Source: Piscicola geometra
Taxonomy: Eukaryota; Annelida; Clitellata; Hirudinida; Piscicolidae
NCBI GenBank assembly: GCA_943735955.1
Contig: OX030962.1
Coordinates: forward strand, 3,104,610 to 3,168,609
Direction of reading: 5' to 3'
DNA: 64,000 nucleotides
The notes below the pieces were generated by a model. The model did not search any database. It was not told where the DNA came from and worked only from the letters and a program-made list of their open reading frames with translations. The translations under genes and the position numbers were made by a program. The first letter of the stretch is position 1. Every line of letters begins with the position of its first letter. Positions 14,201 through 27,100 of this stretch are shown here, in pieces.

Positions 14201-17200
14201 GAGGGTGTTTGTGGAATGGAGGGTGGGTATCTGTGGGATGGAGGGGTGGGTGTCTGTGAGATGGATGGAGGGTGGGTCTCTGTGGGAAGGATGGATGGAG
14301 TAGTCGGTGTCTGTGGGATGGAGGGGTGGGTGTCTGTGGGATGGAGGAGTTGGTGTCTGTGGGATGGAGGGGTGGGTGTCTGTGGGATTAAGGAGTTGGT
14401 GTCTGTGGGATGGAGGGGTGGGTGTCTGTGGGATGGAGGGGTGGGTGTCTGAGGGATGGAGGGGTGGGTGTCTGTGGGATGGAGGGGTGGGTGTCTGAGG
14501 GATGGAGGGGTGGGTGTCTGTGGGATGGAGGGGTGGGTGTCTGTGGGATGGATGGAGGGTGGGTGTCTGTGGGATGGAGGAGTGAGTGTTTGTGGGATGG
14601 AGGGGTTGGTGTCTGTGGGATGGAGGGGTGGGTGTCTGTGGGATGGAGGGGTGGGTGTCTGTGGGATGAAGGAGTGGGTGTCTGTGGGATGGAGGGGTGA
14701 GTGTTTGTGGGATGGAGAGGTGGGTGTCTGTGGGATGGAGGGGTGGGAGTCTGTGGGATGGATGGATGGAGGGGTGGCTTTCTGTGGGATGGAGGGATGG
14801 GTGTCTGTGGGATGAAGGGGAGGGTGTCTGTGGGATGGAGGGTGGGTCTCTGTGGGATGGAGGAGTGGGTGTCTGTGTGATGAAGGGGAGGGTGTTTGTG
14901 GAATGGAGGGTGGGTATCTGTGGGATGGAGGGGTGGGTGTCTGTGAGATGGATGGAGGGTGGGTGTCTGTGGGAAGGATGGATGGAGTAGTCGGTGTCTG
15001 TGGGATGGAGGGGTGGGTGTCTGTGGGATGGAGGAGTTGCTGTCTGTGGGATGGAGGGGTGGGTGTCTGTGGGATGGAGGAGTTGGTGTCTGTGGGATGG
15101 AGGGGTGGGTGTCTGTGGGATGGAGGGGTGGGTGTCTGTGGGATGGAGGGGTGGGTGTCTGTGGGATGGAGGAGTTGGTGTCTGTGGGATGGAGGGGTGG
15201 GTGTCTGTGGGATGGAGGAGTTGGTGTCTGTGGGATGGAGGGGTGGGTGTCTGTGGGATGGAGGGGTGGGTGTCTTTGGGATGGAGGGGTGGGTGTCTGT
15301 GGGATGGAGGGGTGGGTGTCTGTGGGATGGAGGGGTGAGTGTTTGTGGGATGGAGAGGTGGGTGTCTGTGGGATGGAGGGGTGGGAGTCTGTGGGATGGA
15401 TGGATGGAGGGGTGGCTTTCTGTGGGATGGAGGGATGGGTGTCTGTGGGATGAAGGGGAGGGTGTCTGTGGGATGGAGGGTGGGTCACTGTGGGATGGAG
15501 GAGTGGGTGTCTGTGTGATGAAGGGGAGGGTGTTTGTGGAATGGAGGGTGGGTATCTGTGGGATGGAGGGGTGGGTGTCTGTGAGATGGATGGAGGGTGG
15601 GTGTCTGTGGGAAGGATGGATGGAGTAGTCGGTGTCTGTGGAATGGAGGGGTGGGTGTCTGTGGGATGGAGGAGTTGGTGTCTGTGGGATGGAGGGGTGG
15701 GTGTCTGTGGGATTAAGGAGTTGGTGTCTGTGGGATGGAGGGGTGGGTGTCTGTGGGATGGAGGGGTGGGTGTCTGAGGGATGGAGGGGTGGGTGTCTGT
15801 GGGATGGAGGGGTGGGTGTCTGTGGGATGGATGGAGGGTGGGTGTCTGTGGGAAGGATGGATGGAGTAGTCGGTGTCTGTGGGATGGAGGGGTGGGTGTC
15901 TGTGGGATGGAGGAGTTGGTGTCTGTGGGATGGAGGGGTGGGTGTCTGTGGGATGGAGGAGTTGGTGTCTGTGGGATGGAGGGGTGGGTGTCTGTGGGAT
16001 GGAGGGGTGGGTGTCTGTGGGATGGAGGGGTGGGTGTCTGTGGGATGGAGGGGTGGGTGTCTGTGGGATGAAGGGGTGGGTGTCTGTGGGATGGAGGGGT
16101 GAGTGTTTGTGGGATGGAGAGGTGGGTGTCTGTGGGATGGAGGGTGGGTGTCTCTAAGATAGAGGGGTGAGTGTTTGTGGGATGGAGAGGTGGGTGTCTG
16201 TGGGATGGAGGGTGGGTGTCTCTAAGATAGAGGGGTGGGTGTCTGTGGGATGGAGGGGTGGGTGTCTGTGGGATGGAGGGGTGGGTGTCTGTGGGATGGA
16301 GGGGTGGGTGTCTGTGGGATGAAGGGGTGGGTGTCTGTGAGATGGATGAAGGGTGGGTGTCTGTGGGATGGATGGTTGGAGGGGTGGGTTTCTGTGGGAT
16401 GGAGGGATGGGTGTCTGTGGGATGGAGGGGAGGGTGTCTGTGGGATGGAGGGTGGGTCTCTGTGGGATGGAAGAGTGGGTGTCTGTGTGATGAAGGGGTG
16501 GGTGTTTGTGGAATGAAGGGTGGGTGTCTGTGGGATGGAGGGGTGGGTGTCTGTGAGATGGAGGAGTTGGTGTCTGTGGAATGAAGGGGTGGGTGTCTGT
16601 GGGATTGAGGAGTGGGTGTCTGTGGGATGGAGGGGTGGGTGTCTGTGGGATGGAGGGGTGGGTGTCTGTGGGATGGAGGAGTGTGTGTTTGTGGGATGGA
16701 GGGATGGGTGTCTGTGGGATAAAGGGATGGGTGTCTGTGGGATGAAGGGGTGGGTGTCTGTGGGATGGAGGAGTTGGTGTCTGTGGAAGGAAGGGGTGGG
16801 TGTCTGTGGGATTGAGGGGTGGGTGTCTGTGAGATGGAGGGGTGGGTGTCTGTGGGATGGAGGGGTGGGTGTCTGTGGGATGGAGGGGTGAGTGTTTGTG
16901 GGATGGAGGGTGGGTGTCTGTGGGATGGATAGAGGGTGGGTGTCTGTGGGATGGATGGATAGAGGGATGGGTGTCTGTGGGATGGAGGGGTGGGTGTCTG
17001 TGGGATGGAGGGGTGGGTGTCTGTGGGATGGAAGGTGGGTGTCTGTGGGATGGAAAGTAGGTGTCTGTGGGATGGAGGGCAGGGTGTCTGTGGGATGGAG
17101 GGTGGGTGTCTGTGGGATGGATAGAGGGTGGGTGTCTGTGGGATGGATGGATAGAGGGATGGGTGTCTGTGGGATGGAGGGGTGGGTGTCTGTGGAATGG

Positions 17201-18700
17201 ATGGATGGAGGGGTGGGTGTCTGTGGGATGGAAAGTAGGTGTCTGTGAGATGGAGGGGTGGGTGTCTGTGGGATGGAGAAGTGGGTGTCTGTGGGATGGA
17301 GAAGTGGGTGTCTGTGGGATGGAGGGGTGGGTGTCTGTGGGATGGAGGGGTGGGTGTCTGTGGGATGGAGGGGTGGGTGTCTGTGGGATGGAGGGGTGGG
17401 TGTCTGTGGGATGGAAAGTAGGTGTCTGTGGGATGGAGGGCAGGGTGTCTGTGGGATGGAGGGTGGGTGTCTGTGGGATGGATAGAGGGTGGGTGTCTGT
17501 GGGATGGATGGATAGAGGGATGGGTGTCTGTGGGATGGAGGGGTGGGTGACTGTGGGATGGAGGAGAGTGTGTCTGTGGGATGGAGGGTGGGTGTCTGTG
17601 GGATGGAGGGGTGGGTGTCTGTGGGATGGAGGGGTGGGTGTCTGTGGGATGGAGGGGTGAGTGTCTGTGAGATGGAGGGGTGGGTGTCTGTGGGATGGAG
17701 GGGTGGGTGTCTGTGAGATGGAGGGGTGGGTGTCTGTGGGATGGAGAAGTGGGTGTCTGTGGGATGGAGGGGTGGGTGTCTGTGGGATGGAGGGGTGGGT
17801 GTCTGTGGGATGGAGGGGTGGGTGTCTGTGGGATTGAGGTGTGGGTGTCTGTGGGATGGAGGGGTGGGTGTCTGTGGGATGGAGGGGCGGGTGTCTGTGG
17901 GATGGAAAAGTGGGTGTCTGTAGGATGGAGGAGTGAGTGTTTGTGGGATGGAGAGTGGGTGTCTGTGGGATGGATAGAGGGTGGTTGTCTGTGGGACGGA
18001 TGGACGGAGGGGTGGGTGTCTGTGGGATGGAGGGGTGGGTGTCTGTGGGATGGAGGGGAGGGTGTCTGTGGGATGGAAGGTGGGTGTCTGTGGGATGGAG
18101 GGGTGGGTGGGTGTCTGTGGAATGGATGGATAGAGGGGTGGGTGTCTGTGGAATGGATGGATGGAGATGTGGGTGTCTGTGGGATGTAGGGGCGGGTGTC
18201 TGTGGGATGGAGGAGTGGGTGTCTGTGGGATGGAGGGGTGAGTGTTTGTGGGATGGAGAGTGGGTGTCTGTGGGATGGATAGAGGGTGGGTGTCTGTGGG
18301 ATGGATGGATGGAGGGGTGGGTGTCTGTGGGATGGAGGGGTGGGTGTCTGTGGGATGGAGGGGTGGGTGTCTGTGGGATGGAAGGTGGGTGTCTGTGGGA
18401 TGGAGGGGTGGGTGGGTGTCTGTGGAATGGATGGATGGAGGGGTGGGTGTCTGTGGGATGGAAAGTAGGTGTCTGTGAGATGGAGGGGTGGGTGTCTGTG
18501 GGATGGAGAAGTGGGTGTCTGTGGGATGAAGGGGTGGGTGTCTGTGGGATGGAGGGGTGAGTGTTTGTGGGATGGAGAGGTGGGTGTCTGTGGGATGGAG
18601 GGTGGGTGTCTCTAAGATAGAGGGGTGAGTGTTTGTGGGATGGAGAGGTGGGTGTCTGTGGGATGGAGGGTGGGTGTCTCTAAGATAGAGGGGTGGGTGT
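7950..18700. repeat. 5459-bp higher-order unit in two tandem copies
   Basis: Many independent variant landmarks repeat at an exact offset of 5459 bp: 8068/13527, 8175/13634, 8706/14165, 9393/14852, 10031/15490, 10776/16235, 11061/16520, 11602/17061, 12221/17680 and 12783/18242. The rare GTGGGTCACTG variant at 8702 recurs at 14161, and the CTCTAAGATAG variant near 13150 recurs near 18609. Copy 1 runs from about 7950 to about 13410, where copy 2 begins. Inside each copy there is an older 1325-bp duplication (8068/9393, 8706/10031). Confidence 0.9.
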
Positions 18701-21030
18701 CTGTGGGATGGAGGGGTGGGTGTCTGTGGGATGGAGGGGTGGGTGTCTGTGGGATGGAGGGGTGGGTGTCTGTGGGATGAAGGGGTGGGTGTCTGTGAGA
18801 TGGATGAAGGGTGGGTGTCTGTGGGATGGATGGTTGGAGGGGTGGGTTTCTGTGGGATGGAGGGATGGGTGTCTGTGGGATGGAGGGGAGGGTGTCTGTG
18901 GGATGGAGGGTGGGTCTCTGTGGGATGGAAGAGTGGGTGTCTGTGTGATGAAGGGGTGGGTGTTTGTGGAATGAAGGGTGGGTGTCTGTGGGATGGAGGG
19001 GTGGGTGTCTGTGAGATGGAGGAGTTGGTGTCTGTGGAATGAAGGGGTGGGTGTCTGTGGGATTGAGGAGTGGGTGTCTGTGGGATGGAGGGGTGGGTGT
19101 CTGTGGGATGGAGGGGTGGGTGTCTGTGGGATGGAGGAGTGTGTGTTTGTGGGATGGAGGGATGGGTGTCTGTGGGATAAAGGGATGGGTGTCTGTGGGA
19201 TGAAGGGGTGGGTGTCTGTGGGATGGAGGAGTTGGTGTCTGTGGAAGGAAGGGGTGGGTGTCTGTGGGATTGAGGGGTGGGTGTCTGTGAGATGGAGGGG
19301 TGGGTGTCTGTGGGATGGAGGGGTGGGTGTCTGTGGGATGGAGGGGTGAGTGTTTGTGGGATGGAGGGTGGGTGTCTGTGGGATGGATAGAGGGTGGGTG
19401 TCTGTGGGATGGATGGATAGAGGGATGGGTGTCTGTGGGATGGAGGGGTGGGTGTCTGTGGGATGGAGGGGTGGGTGTCTGTGGGATGGAAGGTGGGTGT
19501 CTGTGGGATGGAGGGGTGGGTGGGTGTCTGTGGAATGGATGGATGGAGGGGTGGGTGTCTGTGGGATGGAAAGTAGGTGTCTGTGAGATGGAGGGGTGGG
19601 TGTCTGTGGGATGGAGAAGTGGGTGTCTGTGGGATGGAGAAGTGGGTGTCTGTGGGATGGAGGGGTGGGTGTCTGTGGGATGGAGGGGTGGGTGTCTGTG
19701 GGATGGAGGGGTGGGTGTCTGTGGGATGGAGGGGTGGGTGTCTGTGGGATGGAAAGTAGGTGTCTGTGGGATGGAGGGCAGGGTGTCTGTGGGATGGAGG
19801 GTGGGTGTCTGTGGGATGGATAGAGGGTGGGTGTCTGTGGGATGGATGGATAGAGGGATGGGTGTCTGTGGGATGGAGGGGTGGGTGACTGTGGGATGGA
19901 GGAGAGTGTGTCTGTGGGATGGAGGGTGGGTGTCTGTGGGATGGAGGGGTGGGTGTCTGTGGGATGGAGGGGTGGGTGTCTGTGGGATGGAGGGGTGAGT
20001 GTCTGTGAGATGGAGGGGTGGGTGTCTGTGGGATGGAGGGGTGGGTGTCTGTGAGATGGAGGGGTGGGTGTCTGTGGGATGGAGAAGTGGGTGTCTGTGG
20101 GATGGAGGGGTGGGTGTCTGTGGGATGGAGGGGTGGGTGTCTGTGGGATGGAGGGGTGGGTGTCTGTGGGATTGAGGTGTGGGTGTCTGTGGGATGGAGG
20201 GGTGGGTGTCTGTGGGATGGAGGGGCGGGTGTCTGTGGGATGGAAAAGTGGGTGTCTGTAGGATGGAGGAGTGAGTGTTTGTGGGATGGAGAGTGGGTGT
20301 CTGTGGGATGGATAGAGGGTGGTTGTCTGTGGGACGGATGGACGGAGGGGTGGGTGTCTGTGGGATGGAGGGGTGGGTGTCTGTGGGATGGAGGGGAGGG
20401 TGTCTGTGGGATGGAAGGTGGGTGTCTGTGGGATGGAGGGGTGGGTGGGTGTCTGTGGAATGGATGGATAGAGGGGTGGGTGTCTGTGGAATGGATGGAT
20501 GGAGATGTGGGTGTCTGTGGGATGTAGGGGCGGGTGTCTGTGGGATGGAGGAGTGGGTGTCTGTGGGATGGAGGGGTGAGTGTTTGTGGGATGGAGAGTG
20601 GGTGTCTGTGGGATGGATAGAGGGTGGGTGTCTGTGGGATGGATGGATGGAGGGGTGGGTGTCTGTGGGATGGAGGGGTGGGTGTCTGTGGGATGGAGGG
20701 GTGGGTGTCTGTGGGATGGAAGGTGGGTGTCTGTGGGATGGAGGGGTGGGTGGGTGTCTGTGGAATGGATGGATGGAGGGGTGGGTGTCTGTGGGATGGA
20801 AAGTAGGTGTCTGTGAGATGGAGGGGTGGGTGTCTGTGGGATGGAGAAGTGGGTGTCTGTGGGATGGAGGGGTGGGTGTCTGTGGGATGGAGGGGTGGGT
20901 GTCTGTGGGATGGAGGGGTGGGTGTCTGTGGGATTGAGGTGTGGGTGTCTGTGGGATGGAGGGGTGGGTGTCTGTGGGATGGAGGGGCGGGTGTCTGTGG
21001 GATGGAAAAGTGGGTGTCTGTAGGATGGAG
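18690..21030. repeat. Partial third copy of the 5459-bp unit with a 120-bp loss
   Basis: Landmarks 16235, 16520 and 16842 recur at 18693, 18978 and 19300 (offset 2458). Landmarks 17680, 17937 and 18242 recur at 20018, 20275 and 20580 (offset 2338). The 120-bp change of offset means that units near 17040-17160 are missing in this copy, around 19500. A further 762-bp duplication follows (20064/20826, 20275/21037). Confidence 0.8.
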
Positions 21031-24000
21031 GAGTGAGTGTTTGTGGGATGGAGAGTGGGTGTCTGTGGGATGGATAGAGGGTGGTTGTCTGTGGGACGGA
21101 TGGACGGAGGGGTGGGTGTCTGTGGGATGGAGGGGTGGGTGTCTGTGGGATGGAGGGGAGGGTGTCTGTGGGATGGAAGGTGGGTGTCTGTGGGATGGAG
21201 GGGTGGGTGGGTGTCTGTGGAATGGATTGATAGAGGGGTGGGTGTCTGTGGAATGGATGGATGGAGAGGTGGGTGTCTGTGGGATGTAGGGGCGGGTGTC
21301 TGTGGGATGGAGGAGTGGGTGTCTGTGGGATGGAGGGGTGAGTGTTTGTGGGATGGAGAGTGGGTGTCTGTGGGATGGATAGAGGGTGGGTGTCTGTGGG
21401 ATGGAGGGGTGGGTGTCTGTGGGATGGAAGGTGGGTGTCTGTGGGATGGAGGGGTGGGTGGGTGTCTGTGGAATGGATGGATGGAGGGGTGGGTGTCTGT
21501 GGGATGGAAAGTAGGTGTCTGTGGGATGGAGGGGAGGGTGTCTGTGGGATGGAGGGTGGGTGTCTGTGGGATGGAGGGGTGGGTGTCTGTGGAATGGAGG
21601 GGTGGGTGTTTGTGGGATGGAAGGTGGGTGTCTGTGGGATGGAGGGTGGGTGTCTGTGGGATGGAGGGGTGGGTGTCTGTGGGATGGATGGATGGAGGGG
21701 TGGGTGTCTGTGGGATGGAGGGGTGGGTGTTTGTGGGATGGAAGGTGGGTGTCTGTGGGATCGATGGATGGAGGGGTCGGTGTCTGTGGGATGGAGGATA
21801 GGGTGTCTGTAAGATGGAGGATGGGTGTCTGTGGGATGGAGTGGTGAGTGTCTGTGGGATGGAGGGGTGGGTGTCTGTGGGATGGAGGGGTGGGTGTCTG
21901 TGGGATGGAGGAGTTGGTGTCTGTGGGATGGAGGGGTGGGTGTCTGTGGGATGGAGGAGTTGGTGTCTGTGGGATGGAGGGGTTGGTGTCTGTGGGATGG
22001 AGGGGTGGGTGTCTGTGGGATGGAGGGGTGGGTGTCTGTGGGATGGAGGGGTGGGTGTCTGTGGGATTGAGGGGTGAGTGTTTGTGGGATGGAGAGGTGG
22101 GTGTCTGTGGGATGGAGGGGTGGGAGTCTGTGGGATGGATGGATGGAGGGGTGGCTTTCTGTGGGATGGAGGGATGGGTGTCTGTGGGATGAAGGGGAGG
22201 GTGTCTGTGGGATGGAGGGTGGGTCTCTGTGGGATGGAGGGGTGGGTGTCTGTGGGATGGAGGGGTGGGTGTCTGTGGGATGGAGGGGTGGGTGTCTGTG
22301 GGATGGAGGGGTGGGTGTCTGTGGGATGGAGGGGTGGGTGTCTGTGGGATGGAGGGGAGGGTGTCTGTGGGATGGAAGGTGGGTGTCTGTGGGATGGAGG
22401 GGTGGGTGGGTGTCTGTGGAATGGATGGATAGAGGGGTGGGTGTCTGTGGAATGGATGGATGGAGAGGTGGGTGTCTGTGGGATGTAGGGGCGGGTGTCT
22501 GTGGGATGGAGGAGTGGGTGTCTGTGGGATGGAGGGGTGAGTGTTTGTGGGATGGAGAGTGGGTGTCTGTGGGATGGATAGAGGGTGGGTGTCTGTGGGA
22601 TGGATGGATGGAGGGGTGGGTGTCTGTGGGATGGAGGGGTGGGTGTCTGTGGGATGGAAGGTGGGTGTCTGTGGGATGGAGGGGTGGGTGGGTGTCTGTG
22701 GAATGGATGGATGGAGGGGTGGGTGTCTGTGGGATGGAAAGTAGGTGTCTGTGAGATGGAGGGGTGGGTGTCTGTGGGATGGAGAAGTGGGTGTCTGTGG
22801 GATGGAGGGGTGGGTGTCTGTGGGATGGAGGGGTGGGTGTCTGTGGGATGGAGGGGTGGGTGTCTGTGGGATTGAGGTGTGGGTGTCTGTGGGATGGAGG
22901 GGTGGGTGTCTGTGGGATGGAGGGGCGGGTGTCTGTGGGATGGAAAAGTGGGTGTCTGTAGGATGGAGGAGTGAGTGTTTGTGGGATGGAGAGTGGGTGT
23001 CTGTGGGATGGATAGAGGGTGGTTGTCTGTGGGACGGATGGACGGAGGGGTGGGTGTCTGTGGGATGGAGGGGTGGGTGTCTGTGGGATGGAGGGGAGGG
23101 TGTCTGTGGGATGGAAGGTGGGTGTCTGTGGGATGGAGGGGTGGGTGGGTGTTGTGGAATGGATGGATAGAGGGGTGGGTGTCTGTGGAATGGATGGATG
23201 GAGAGGTGGGTGTCTGTGGGATGTAGGGGCGGGTGTCTGTGGGATGGAGGAGTGGGTGTCTGTGGGATGGAGGGGTGAGTGTTTGTGGGATGGAGAGTGG
23301 GTGTCTGTGGGATGGATAGAGGGTGGGTGTCTGTGGGATGGAGGGGTGGGTGTCTGTGGGATGGAGGGGTGGGTGTCTGTGGTATGGAAGGTGGGTGTCT
23401 GTGGGATGGAGGGGTGGGTGGGTGTCTGTGGAATGGATGGATGGAGGGGTGGGTGTCTGTGGGATGGAAAGTAGGTGTCTGTGGGATGGAGGGGAGGGTG
23501 TCTGTGGGATGGAGGGTGGGTGTCTGTGGGATGGAGGGGTGGGTGTCTGGGGAATGGAGGGGTGGGTGTTTGTGGGATGGAAGGTGGGTGTCTGTGGGAT
23601 GGAGGGTGGGTGTCTGTGGGATGGAGGGGTGGGTGTCTGTGGGATGGATGGATGGAAGGGTGGGTGTCTGTGGGATGGAGGGGTGGGTGTTTGTGGGATG
23701 GAAGGTGGGTGTCTGTGGGATCGATGGATGGAGGGGTCGGTGTCTGTGGGATGGAGGATAGGGTGTCTGTAAGATGGAGGATGGGTGTCTGTGGGATGGA
23801 GTGGTGAGTGTCTGTGGGATGGAGGGGTGGGTGTCTGTGGGATGGAGGGGTGGGTGTCTGTGGGATGGAGGAGTTGGTGTCTGTGGGATGGAGGGGTGGG
23901 TGTCTGTGGGATGGAGGAGTTGGTGTCTGTGGGATGGAGGGGTTGGTGTCTGTGGGATGGAGGGGTGGGTGTCTGTGGGATGGAGGGGTGGGTGTCTGTG

Positions 24001-24189
24001 GGATGGAGAAGTGGGTGTCTGTGGGATGGAGGGGTGGGTGTCTGTGGGATGGAGGGGTGGGTGTCTGTGGTATGGAGGGGTGGGTGTCTGTGGGATTGAG
24101 GTGTGGGTGTCTGTGGGATGGAGGGGTGGGTGTCTGTAGGATGGAGGGGCGGGTGTCTGTGGGATGGAAAAGTGGGTGTCTGTGGGATG

Positions 24190-27100
24190 GAAGAGTGAGT
24201 GTTTGTGGGATGGAGAGTGGGTGTCTGTGGGATGGATAGAGGGTGGGTGTCTGTGGGATGGATGGATGGAGGGGTGGGTGTCTATGGGATGGAGGGGTGG
24301 GTGTCTGTGGGATGGAGGGGTGGGTGTCTGTGGGATGGAAGGTGGGTGTCTGTGGGATGGAGGGGTGGGTGGGTGTCTGTGGAATGGATGGATGGAGGGG
24401 TGGGTGTCTGTGGGATGGAAAGTAGGTGTCTGTGGGATGGAGGGGAGGGTGTCTGTGGGATGGAGGGTGGGTGTCTGTGGGATGGAGGGGTGGGTGTCTG
24501 TGGAATGGAGGGGTGGGTGTTTGTGGGATAGAGGAGTGGGTGTCTGTGGGATCGAGGGGTGGGTGTCTGTGAGATGGATGGAGGGTGGGTGTCTGTGGGA
24601 TGGATGGATGGAGGGGTGGTTTTCTGTGGGATGGAGGGATGGGTGTCTGTGGGATGAAGGGGAGGATGTCTGTGGAATGGAGGGTGGGACTCTGTGGGAT
24701 GGAGGAGTGGGTGTCTGTGGGATGGAGGGGTGGGTTTCTGTGGGATGGACGGGTGGGTGTTTGTGGGATGGAGGGTGGGTGTCTGTGGGATAAAGGGGTG
24801 GGTGTCTGTGGGATGGAGGGGTGGGAGTCTGTGGGATGGATGGATGGAGGGGTGGGTTTCTGTGGGATGGAGGGATGGGTGTCTGTGGGATGAAGGGGAG
24901 GGTGTCTGTGGGATGGAGGGTGGGTCTCTGTGGGATGGAGGAGTGGGTGTCTGTGGGATGGAGGGGTGGGTGTCTGTAGGATTGAGGGGTGGGTGTCTGT
25001 GGGATGGAGGGGTGGGTGTCTGTGGGATGGAGGGGTGGGTGTTTGTGAGATGGAGAAGTGAGTGTTTGTGGGATGGAGGGATGGGTGTCTGTGGGATAAA
25101 GAGGTGGGTTTCTGTGGGATGGAGGGGTGGGAGTCTGTGGGATGAAGGGGTGGGTCTGTTGGATGGAGGGTGGGTGTCTGTGAGATAGAGGGGCGGGTGT
25201 CTGTGGGATGGAGGATGGGTGTCTGTGGGATGGAGAGGTGGGTGTCTGTGGGATGGAGGAGTGAGTGTTTGTGGGATGGAGAGTGGGTGTCTGTGGGATG
25301 GATAGAGGGTGGGTGTCTGTGGGACGGATGGACGGAGGGGTGGGTGTCTGTGGGATGGAGGGGTGGGTGTCTGTGGGATGGAGGTGTGGGTGTCTGCGGG
25401 ATGGAGGGGTGGGTGTCTGTAGGATGGAGGGGCGGGTGTCTGTGGGATGGAAAAGTGGGTGTCTGTGGGATGGAGGAGTGAGTGTTTGTGGGATGGAGAG
25501 TGGGTGTCTGTGGGATGGATAGAGGGTGGGTGTCTGTGGGACGGATGGACGGAGGGGTGGGTGTCTGTGGGATGGAGAGGTGGGTGTCTGTGGGATGGAG
25601 GGGAGGGTGTCTGTGGGATGGAAGGTGGGTGTCTGTGGAATGGAGGGGTGGGTGGGTGTCTGTGGAATGGATGGATAGAGGGGTGGGTGTCTGTGAAATG
25701 GATGGATGGAGAGGTGGGTGTCTGTGGGATGTAGGGGCGGGTGTCTGTGGGATTGAGGAGTGGGTGTCTGTGGGATGGAGGGGTGAGTGTTTGTGGGATG
25801 GAGAGTGGGTGTCTGTGGGATGGATAGAGGGTGGGTGTCTGTGGGATGGATGGATGGAGGGGTGGGTGTCTATGGGATGGAGGGGTGGGTGTCTGTGGGA
25901 TGGAGGGGTGTGTGTCTGTGGGATGGAAGGTGGGTGTCTGTGGGATGGAGGGGTGGGTGGGTGTCTGTGGAATGGATGGATGGAGGGGTGGGTGTCTGTG
26001 GGATGGAAAGTAGGTGTCTGTGGGATGGAGGGGAGGGTGTCTGTGGGATGGAGGGTGGATGTCTGTGGGATGGAGGGGTGGGTGTCTGTGGAATGGAGGG
26101 GTGGGTGTTTGTGGGATAGAGGAGTGGGTGTCTGTGGGATGGAGGGGTGGGTGTCTGTGAGATGGATGAAGGGTGGGTGTCTGTGGGATGGATGGATGGA
26201 GGGGTGGTTTTCTGTGGGATGGAGGGATGGGTGTCTGTGGGATGAAGGGGAGGATGTCTGTGGAATGGAGGGTGGGACTCTGTGGGATGGAGGAGTGGGT
26301 GTCTGTGGGATGGAGGGGTGGGTTTCTGTGGGATGGACGGGTGGGTGTTTGTGGGATGGAGGGTGGGTGTCTGTGGGATAAAGGGGTGGGTGTCTGTGGG
26401 ATGGAGGGGTGGGAGTCTGTGGGATGGATGGATGGAGGGGTGGGTTTCTGTGGGATGGAGGGATGGGTGTCTGTGGGATGAAGGGGAGGGTGTCTGTGGG
26501 ATGGAGGGTGGGTCTCTGTGGGATGGAGGAGTGGGTGTCTGTGGGATGGAGGGGTGGGTGTCTGTAGGATTGAGGGGTGGGTGTCTGTGGGATGGAGGGG
26601 TGGGTGTCTGTGGGATGGAGGGGTGGGTGTTTGTGAGATGGAGAAGTGAGTGTTTGTGGGATGGAGGGATGGGTGTCTGTGGGATAAAGAGGTGGGTTTC
26701 TGTGGGATGGAGGGGTGGGAGTCTGTGGGATGAAGGGGTGGGTCTGTTGGATGGAGGGTGGGTGTCTGTGAGATAGAGGGGCGGGTGTCTGTGGGATGGA
26801 GGATGGGTGTCTGTGGGATGGAGAGGTGGGTGTCTGTGGGATGGAGGAGTGAGTGTTTGTGGGATGGAGAGTGGGTGTCTGTGGGATGGATAGAGGGTGG
26901 GTGTCTGTGGGACGGATGGACGGAGGGGTGGGTGTCTGTGGGATGGAGGGGTGGGTGTCTGTGGGATGGAGGTGTGGGTGTCTGCGGGATGGAGGGGTGG
27001 GTGTCTGTAGGATGGAGGGGCGGGTGTCTGTGGGATGGAAAAGTGGGTGTCTGTGGGATGGAGGAGTGAGTGTTTGTGGGATGGAGAGTGGGTGTCTGTG

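Noticed and set aside
8929..15488. Minus-strand frames of about 336-366 codons at 8929-10029, 13153-14163 and 14388-15488
   Set aside because: Same cause as the 2,703-codon frame; two of them are the 5459-bp duplicate of each other.
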